64,000 bases of DNA from Variovorax atrisoli 110B. GTDB lineage: Bacteria; Pseudomonadota; Gammaproteobacteria; Burkholderiales; Burkholderiaceae_C. The stretch lies in the NCBI RefSeq assembly GCF_000382045.1, contig NZ_KB907451.1:62001-126000 (forward strand), read 5' to 3'. A model generated the notes under the pieces. That model did not search any database. It saw only the letters and a program-made list of their open reading frames with translations, and was not told the origin of the DNA. The stretch's first letter is position 1; each line of letters opens with the position of its first letter. The translations under genes were made by a program, and so were the position numbers. This document shows positions 59,917 to 64,000 of this stretch, piece after piece.

Positions 59917-60831
59917 TCAGTCCGCCGTCACGAAGCGCGCCACCTGCTCCAGCACCTCGGCTTCCTTGAGGATGCGGCGATGCCCCCAGCCCTGCGTAGC
60001 GACGAGGCGTGCTCCGGCGATCGCGTCGCGGTAGGCCTCCGCGTCTGCGAAGCGGTTCACGCGGTCGTCGCGGTCATGCACGATCAGCGTCGGCTGCGCG
60101 ATGCGCGGCCCCACCGCCGCCGGCTCGAGCTGCTGCATCAGCACGCCCTCGCGCGATTCGAACAGCCGCTGCATCGCCAGCCGCGTGGCTTCGCTGAGGC
60201 CGAAGGTGTGCGCGAAATAGCGCGTGTAGTCGCGCGGCGAAGCCGGCGGCGCGAGCAGCACGATGCGTTCGGCCGGCAGACCGCGCGCAGCGGCCAGCGC
60301 AAGCCCGTTGGCACCCAGCGAGTGTGCGACAGCGGCGCGCAGCGCATGGCCGTCCGCCGCGAGCCGCGCCGCGACATACGCGATGGCGCGTGCGAACTGC
60401 GGCGAGTTGCTCATCACCCCGGCGCTGCGGCCATGCGCCGGCAGTTCGAGCAGCACCGGCCGCAGACCCGCGGCCGCCACCGCCTGCGCAAGCGGCAGCA
60501 TCTGGCCCGCATGCCCGCCCCAGCCGTGCACCAGCAGCACCACAGGCGCCGATTCGGCACCCGAGTCCTGCGCGGCGAGGTGGTAGATGCCCACGCCCGC
60601 GTCCTCGAAGGCCCAGTTCTCGCGCCACCACTCGGCACCGGGGCCCTGGCCGCGATAGAGCCACTTGGGCGGCAGCGGCGTGCCGAAGACGCGGTAGGCG
60701 GCTCGCACCGCCAGCGCGGGCCACAGGCGCTGCGAGGCTGTGAGCCCGAAGCGCAGTGCGCGCATCGTGCGACTGGGCCGGTAGTAGTTCGACTGCGCGG
60801 CGTGGCCGGCGGAGGAAGAAGTGCTGGTCAT
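59917..60831 (-). CDS. Alpha/beta hydrolase downstream of TetR and microprotein
   Basis: 304-residue alpha/beta hydrolase. Oxyanion LLVHGWGGHAG, nucleophile elbow in AVAHSLGANG (serine in H-S-L-G-A), acid Asp in IVHDRDDRVN and catalytic His in QGWGHRR. A hydrophobic N-terminal part (LTASQRLWPALAVRAAYRVF) might associate with the membrane. ATG at 60831 chosen by domain start. It follows the 37-codon microprotein gene by 23 bp and probably shares its transcript, which starts at a TetR-type palindrome. Substrate unknown. Confidence 0.8.
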   Translation of the reverse strand: MTSTSSSAGHAAQSNYYRPSRTMRALRFGLTASQRLWPALAVRAAYRVFGTPLPPKWLYRGQGPGAEWWRENWAFEDAGVGIYHLAAQDSGAESAPVVLLVHGWGGHAGQMLPLAQAVAAAGLRPVLLELPAHGRSAGVMSNSPQFARAIAYVAARLAADGHALRAAVAHSLGANGLALAAARGLPAERIVLLAPPASPRDYTRYFAHTFGLSEATRLAMQRLFESREGVLMQQLEPAAVGPRIAQPTLIVHDRDDRVNRFADAEAYRDAIAGARLVATQGWGHRRILKEAEVLEQVARFVTAD

Positions 60832-60854
60832 GGGCAGGTGTTCCTTGCGGGTGT

Positions 60855-60968
60855 TCAGTACCAGACCCAGTCGTTGTTGCTCGCGGGCAGGCCGCGCAGC
60901 GTGTCGCGAAGGCCCCTGAGGCCGAGGACGGCCGCGTACGCGGCGAGGAAGAGGGCGATGATCAGCAT
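60855..60968 (-). CDS. 37-residue membrane microprotein
   Basis: 37-residue predicted single-pass membrane protein: MLIIALFLAAYAAVLGLR is a transmembrane segment, followed by a short basic/polar tail ending in SNNDWVWY. AAGGAG lies 7 nt before the ATG, an excellent ribosome-binding site. It sits between a TetR-type operator and the alpha/beta hydrolase gene on the same strand, so it is probably the first gene of that operon. No family recognised; a regulatory or scaffolding role for the hydrolase is conjecture. Confidence 0.55.
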   Translation of the reverse strand: MLIIALFLAAYAAVLGLRGLRDTLRGLPASNNDWVWY

Positions 60969-60986
60969 GGTGCTTCTCCTTTTTAT

Positions 60987-61000
60987 CGCACGACTGTGCG
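60987..61000. promoter_or_regulatory. TetR-type operator before the microprotein/hydrolase operon
   Basis: CGCAC-GACT-GTGCG is a perfect 5-4-5 palindrome 18 bp before the microprotein ATG. The extended 18-mer CGCACGACTGTGCGAAAT (60987-61004) matches the site at 61671-61688 before tetR at 14 of 18 positions. Confidence 0.55.
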
Positions 61001-61055
61001 AAATCTTGGCAAATCGATGCGCGGGAAATCCGCCTGCTTCGTGAAGGGGGCTCGC

Positions 61056-61658
61056 TCAGGCGAGGTAGCTGGACAGGAGCCGCTGCCAGGTCTGCGTGGC
61101 GCGGTCGGCGGCCTGCGGGTCGCGCAGGAAGCGCGCGTCGTGCAGCTGGGTCATGGTCAGGCCGTTGATCTCGCTCACGAGCTGGGCCGGGTCGGTGTCT
61201 GCCCTGAGCTCGCCGGTCTCGATGGCCTGCAGCACGGTGCGGCGCAGCGCGGCGCGCCAGCGGGTGATCTCGCCCAGCAGCATCTCGCGCAGCTCGCCTT
61301 CGCGGTCGTCGAACTCGAAGGCACCGGCGGTATAGAGACAGCCGGTGTGCATCTCGACGTCGCGCATGCGGGCGATCCACCGCGCCACGATCTCGTTGAG
61401 CCGGGCCAGGCCCTTGGGCTTCTGCATGGCGGGCACGAACACGTCGGCCAGGAAGCCGCGGCCGTACTCCTCGATGACGGCCTTCTGCAGCGCCTCGCGC
61501 GAGCCCACGCGCGAGAACACGCCGCTCTTGGACAGGCCCAGCCTGCTGGCCACGGCCTGCAGCGTGATGGCCTCCAGGCCTTCGGCCAGCGCGAGGTTCA
61601 TCGCCGCGCCGACGATGGCGGCGCGGGTGAGTTCGCTTTTCTGGGTCTTGGCGTCCAT
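61056..61658 (-). CDS. TetR/AcrR-family transcriptional regulator
   Basis: 200-residue TetR regulator with an N-terminal helix-turn-helix (TRAAIVGAAMNLALAEG, then ITLQAVASRLGLSKSGVFSRVGSREAL) and a helical ligand domain with the conserved CLYTAGAFEFDDREG seen in the YcdC/RutR-like C-terminal group. I chose the ATG at 61658 because the extended start at 61706 would run into the operator. It lies upstream of the microprotein and hydrolase on the same strand. Related palindromes precede both transcription units, so it probably represses itself and them. Confidence 0.87.
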   Translation of the reverse strand: MDAKTQKSELTRAAIVGAAMNLALAEGLEAITLQAVASRLGLSKSGVFSRVGSREALQKAVIEEYGRGFLADVFVPAMQKPKGLARLNEIVARWIARMRDVEMHTGCLYTAGAFEFDDREGELREMLLGEITRWRAALRRTVLQAIETGELRADTDPAQLVSEINGLTMTQLHDARFLRDPQAADRATQTWQRLLSSYLA

Positions 61659-61670
61659 GCGGCGAACTTT

Positions 61671-61688
61671 AGCACGTGCGTGCGAAAT
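61671..61688. promoter_or_regulatory. TetR-type operator before tetR
   Basis: AGCACGTGCGTGCGAAAT lies 12 bp before the tetR ATG (minus strand). It shares GCACG-N3-GTGCGAAAT with the site at 60987 and contains GCAC/GTGC symmetry. Confidence 0.5.
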
Positions 61689-61838
61689 TGCAAGGGACGG
61701 GGTCACGGACTCCGCAGGAGCGGCTCAAAGATGTTTTGCTCATGTGAAACCAACAAACGCATCGTTCCCCGAATAAGCGCTTCTGCCGAGAATCGCCGGT
61801 CGGCCCCATCCGGGGCTTCGATGACTCCTCCGCGCCAG

Positions 61839-62783
61839 ATGAACTTCCAACAACTGCGCTCGGTACGCGAGGCCGTTCGTTGCGGCTTCAACCTGACCGA
61901 GGTCGCCCATACGCTTCACACCTCCCAGCCCGGCGTGAGCCGGCAGATCCGCGAGCTCGAGGAAGAGCTCGGCATCGAACTCTTCGTGCGTGCCGGCAAG
62001 CGCCTCACGGGGCTCACCGAGCCCGGCGGGCACGTGCTGCCGATCATCGAGCGCATGCTGATGGAAAGCAGCAACCTCAAGCACGCGGGCCAGGAGTTCG
62101 TCGCGCAGCAAAGCGGCCTGCTCTCGGTGGCGGCCACGCACTCGCAGGCGCGCTACGCGATGCCCGTGGCGGTGCAGGAATTCCGGGCGCAGTTCCCGAA
62201 CGTGAAGCTGCACCTGCACCAGGGCTCGCCCAAGCAGATCGCGCAGATGCTGCTCGACGGCGAGGCCGACGTGGGCATCGCGACCGAGGCGCTGGGCGAC
62301 TATCCGCAGCTGGTGGCCCTGCCCTGCTACCGCTGGACGCACTCGGTGATCGTGCCGCCGGAGCACCCGCTGCTCGACGCGCCGCTCACGCTGGAGGCGC
62401 TCGCGCGCTACCCGCTCATCACCTACGACACGGGCTTCACCGGCCGCTCGCGCATCGACGAGGCCTTCGAGCAGCGCGGGGTGCAGCCCAACATCGTGCT
62501 CGCCGCGATGGATGCCGACGTGATCAAGACCTACGTGCAGCTGGGCCTGGGCATCGGCATCGTGGCCGGCGTGGCCTACGAGGCCGAGCGCGACACGCAG
62601 CTGCGTGCGATCGACGCGGGGCGGCTGTTCGGCATCAACCTCACCAAGCTGGCCGTGCGCAGGGGCACCTACCTGCGCAAATACGTCTATGCCTTCATCG
62701 AATCCTTCGCCCCCACGCTGACGCGCGCTGTCGTCGAAGGGGCTCTGGGAGACCAGGAAAAGGCCTCCCACTACGAAATCTAG
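61839..62783 (+). CDS. cysB: CysB-family LysR regulator
   Basis: 314-residue LysR regulator of the CysB group. The N-terminus (MNFQQLRSVREAVRCGFNLT, EVAHTLHTSQPGVSRQIREL) and the effector-domain segments TGLTEPGGHVLPIIERML and LPLITYDTGFTGRSRIDEAF-like region match CysB/Cbl/SsuR, which sense sulfate, thiosulfate or O-acetylserine-type signals and control sulfur assimilation. Beta-proteobacteria often have two paralogues (CysB and SsuR); which one this is cannot be decided, as no sulfur gene adjoins it. Confidence 0.85.
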   Translation: MNFQQLRSVREAVRCGFNLTEVAHTLHTSQPGVSRQIRELEEELGIELFVRAGKRLTGLTEPGGHVLPIIERMLMESSNLKHAGQEFVAQQSGLLSVAATHSQARYAMPVAVQEFRAQFPNVKLHLHQGSPKQIAQMLLDGEADVGIATEALGDYPQLVALPCYRWTHSVIVPPEHPLLDAPLTLEALARYPLITYDTGFTGRSRIDEAFEQRGVQPNIVLAAMDADVIKTYVQLGLGIGIVAGVAYEAERDTQLRAIDAGRLFGINLTKLAVRRGTYLRKYVYAFIESFAPTLTRAVVEGALGDQEKASHYEI

Positions 62784-62910
62784 GCTTTGTCCAGAAGCTG
62801 CAGGGGGGTGTGTACCGGGGACGACAGAGTGGTTAAAAAAGAAGTCTGAAGCTTCACACAGGCGGCGTACATTCGGGTTAATTCCTTGGCTTCCTGGAAA
62901 TGGATCAGCA

Positions 62911-63177
62911 ATGGCATCGTCGACCTCGCAGCAGCAGCAACAGCAAACAAGGGCCTCCCAGAGGGCGGCCGATGCAGCGGAGCGGCGAGAACGCCTGAGA
63001 CGGAGCCTCCCCGCCACGGTGGAACTGCTGCAGAACCGGCAGGCCGATCGCATCGACGATGCCGACATCGACGCCTACGTGAGCCTCAACTGGCTCGAGT
63101 GGCACGGCGGCGGCCTGCGCCTGACCATCACGGGCCGCAACGTCTGCGCCCAGTCGATACCCACTGCCCTGGCCTGA
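62911..63177 (+). CDS. 88-residue Gln-rich hypothetical protein
   Basis: 88-residue protein with a poly-Gln/Arg-rich N-terminus (STSQQQQQQTRASQRAAD, then RRERLRRSL) and an ordered-looking second half (DADIDAYVSLNWLEWHGGGL, TITGRNVC). No signal or membrane segment. It follows cysB by 127 bp on the same strand, in a different frame. The even codon positions and stop just before a terminator support a real gene, but the family is not recognised. Confidence 0.5.
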   Translation: MASSTSQQQQQQTRASQRAADAAERRERLRRSLPATVELLQNRQADRIDDADIDAYVSLNWLEWHGGGLRLTITGRNVCAQSIPTALA

Positions 63178-63201
63178 GGGTCATCGTTGCCTCGAATGAA
63201 A

Positions 63202-63234
63202 AAGCCGCCGCAGTGTCCTGCGGCGGCTTCGTGG
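63202..63234 (-). terminator. Terminator for the RcnB-like gene
   Basis: AAGCCGCCGCA (63202-63212) and TGCGGCGGCTT (63219-63229) form a perfect 11-bp stem with a 6-nt loop. The T run lies on the minus-strand 3' side (complement of the A run at 63199-63203), so it terminates the minus-strand gene ending at 63251; on the plus strand the T tract is weak. Confidence 0.75.
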
Positions 63235-63250
63235 CGCTTGCCGGTTGCCT

Positions 63251-63676
63251 TTACTGGCCGGCGATGATGTTCGCGATCACGCCCGTGGCGATGGCCGCGA
63301 GCACGAAGTCGCCGCCCACGCCCACCCACTGATAGCCGCGGGGCGGCTGCTGCAGCCTGTAGGCGCGCCAGTCCTGCACCACATAGTTGCGGCCGCGGTA
63401 TTCCGGCGGCACGCGGCCGCCGCGACGCCAGTCGGCATGCGGCTGCGGGAAGCCGCGGCGGTCGAACTGGCGGCCATCGCGGAAGTCCTGGTTGCCGCGG
63501 TAGTGGTCGCCGTGCGGGCCGCGGCGATCGAAATTGCGGTCGCGCTGCTCGTAGCGGCCGTCGCCGGGGCGGCCATGGTTGTCGAAGCGGCGGTCCTGCG
63601 CAAAGGCGCTTCCCGCGGCCATGCACATCGCGAGTGCCGCGGCTCCCACGGCCATGATCTTCGAGTTGGTTTTCAT
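63251..63676 (-). CDS. RcnB-family secreted basic protein
   Basis: 141-residue periplasmic protein. Signal peptide (AVGAAALAMCMAAGSAFAQ) and a mature region very rich in Arg, Gly, Asp and Phe (RRFDNHGRPGDGRYEQ, DRNFDRRGPHGDHYRGN), ending in a folded part RNYVVQDWRAYRLQQPPRGY and QWVGVGGDFVLAAIATGVI. This ending is the signature of the RcnB (Ni/Co homeostasis) family domain. In Enterobacteria RcnB supports metal efflux; here no efflux pump is adjacent. The start at 63676 fits the signal and follows GGAGTTCCG. Confidence 0.75.
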   Translation of the reverse strand: MKTNSKIMAVGAAALAMCMAAGSAFAQDRRFDNHGRPGDGRYEQRDRNFDRRGPHGDHYRGNQDFRDGRQFDRRGFPQPHADWRRGGRVPPEYRGRNYVVQDWRAYRLQQPPRGYQWVGVGGDFVLAAIATGVIANIIAGQ

Positions 63677-63799
63677 CGGAACTCCTTCATGCGTTGATGA
63701 CGAGTTCATTGTGTGCCGCGCATGTGTCCGCTTCGGACCGTTCAGGTCGCGGTCAGGTGAAATCAGGTAAGCGCTGGTATCCGCGCGGCGCCTTGTCCT

Positions 63800-64000
63800 T
63801 CATGCCGCCGGGGCATAGCGGTTGACCACCATGCCGCACTCGTAGGCCGTCGAGCCCAGCAGCCTCAGCCTGTGGCCCTTGTGCGTGTCGTGGAACACAG
63901 AGCGCCCCGCGCCCACGGCCGTGGGGTTCACGAAGAACTGGAACTCGTCGACCAGGCCGGCCGCCACCAGCGCCGACGCGAAGCCCACGCCACCGATGGT
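63800..64000 (-). CDS. RibD/dihydrofolate reductase-domain protein, N-terminus outside the window
   Basis: Only the last 66 residues are inside the window (TIGGVGFASALVAAGLVDEF, QFFVNPTAVGAGRSVFHD, then YECGMVVNRYAPAA). The pattern GLVDEF-x2-FVNPTAVGAGRSVF is diagnostic of the RibD C-terminal/DHFR-like domain, present in riboflavin-pathway reductases and in stand-alone proteins of unknown role. Which of these applies cannot be judged from the fragment. Confidence 0.75.
   Translation of the reverse strand, partial: TIGGVGFASALVAAGLVDEFQFFVNPTAVGAGRSVFHDTHKGHRLRLLGSTAYECGMVVNRYAPAA

Noticed and set aside
1..64000. Mobile elements or CRISPR arrays
   Set aside because: No transposase, integrase, phage structural gene, Cas gene or regularly spaced repeat array was found. 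Repeats present are the three intergenic families listed.

Overview
The window is GC-rich (roughly two thirds G+C) with dense, short-spaced operons. Its gene content matches a Comamonadaceae beta-proteobacterium, most like Variovorax: a benzoyl-CoA epoxidation (box) cluster with BoxR, Bug/TTT-type binding proteins, several LivJ- and NitT-type ABC systems, an AcoR-type sigma54 activator and a minCDE operon. I see no prophage, insertion sequence, CRISPR array or plasmid gene. Apart from one tRNA-Gly, everything is protein-coding or short intergenic sequence. This is a chromosomal region specialised for aromatic and acyl-CoA catabolism.

Layout. (1) 1-6.6 kb: truncated glutaryl-CoA dehydrogenase with a divergent LysR regulator, a two-gene unit holding a zeta-toxin-like P-loop kinase, an Oxygenase-NA type 2OG-Fe(II) oxygenase, a membrane class III nucleotide cyclase and a YbaY-type lipoprotein. 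(2) 6.6-15.1 kb: acetoacetyl-CoA synthetase, divergent from a TetR-NitT/TauT ABC transporter-cyclase-fumarylacetoacetase operon. The two units share an intergenic region with a tandem operator and would form one route, since fumarylacetoacetase releases the acetoacetate that the synthetase activates. (3) 15.1-16.6 kb: a promoter, a leader or small RNA with a strong terminator, a DRB0094-type RNA ligase and tRNA-Gly(GCC). (4) 16.7-21.1 kb: an Rrf2-controlled flavin disulfide oxidoreductase, a membrane-tethered AraC regulator, a secreted hydrolase and a low-complexity secreted protein.

(5) 21.1-36.9 kb: the benzoate region. On the minus strand boxR, boxC, boxB, boxA and a MaoC-like gene run in series. 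On the plus strand a nine-gene operon encodes a DUF4863/PnbB-like protein, boxD, benzoate-CoA ligase, an alpha/beta hydrolase and a LivJ/H/M/G/F-type importer. Benzoate would be imported, activated to benzoyl-CoA, epoxidised by BoxAB, ring-opened by BoxC and oxidised by BoxD. TGCA repeats that fit BoxR operators overlap or flank a candidate promoter for each arm.

(6) 36.9-50.6 kb: an unrecognised two-gene unit; a sigma54 activator followed by a -24/-12 promoter, a SnoaL-FMO fusion monooxygenase and a convergent esterase; a Crp/Fnr regulator with a BKACE/binding protein/carnitine-dehydrogenase-like operon; feruloyl-CoA synthase; and a divergent PaaX-type regulator/crotonase pair. (7) 50.6-64 kb: AsmA-like protein, hotdog thioesterase, NCS2 permease, minCDE, a four-rhodanese protein, a Bug-type binding protein, a fatty acid desaturase, a TetR-hydrolase-microprotein unit, a CysB-type regulator, a basic RcnB-like secreted protein and a truncated RibD/DHFR-domain protein.

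Three families of intergenic palindromic repeats fill the longer operon junctions, most densely in the benzoate operon. The most unusual items are the terminator-containing leader before the RNA ligase, the fumarylacetoacetase/acetoacetyl-CoA synthetase catabolic unit, the zeta-kinase pair, the uncharacterised pair at 37 kb and a 37-residue membrane microprotein.
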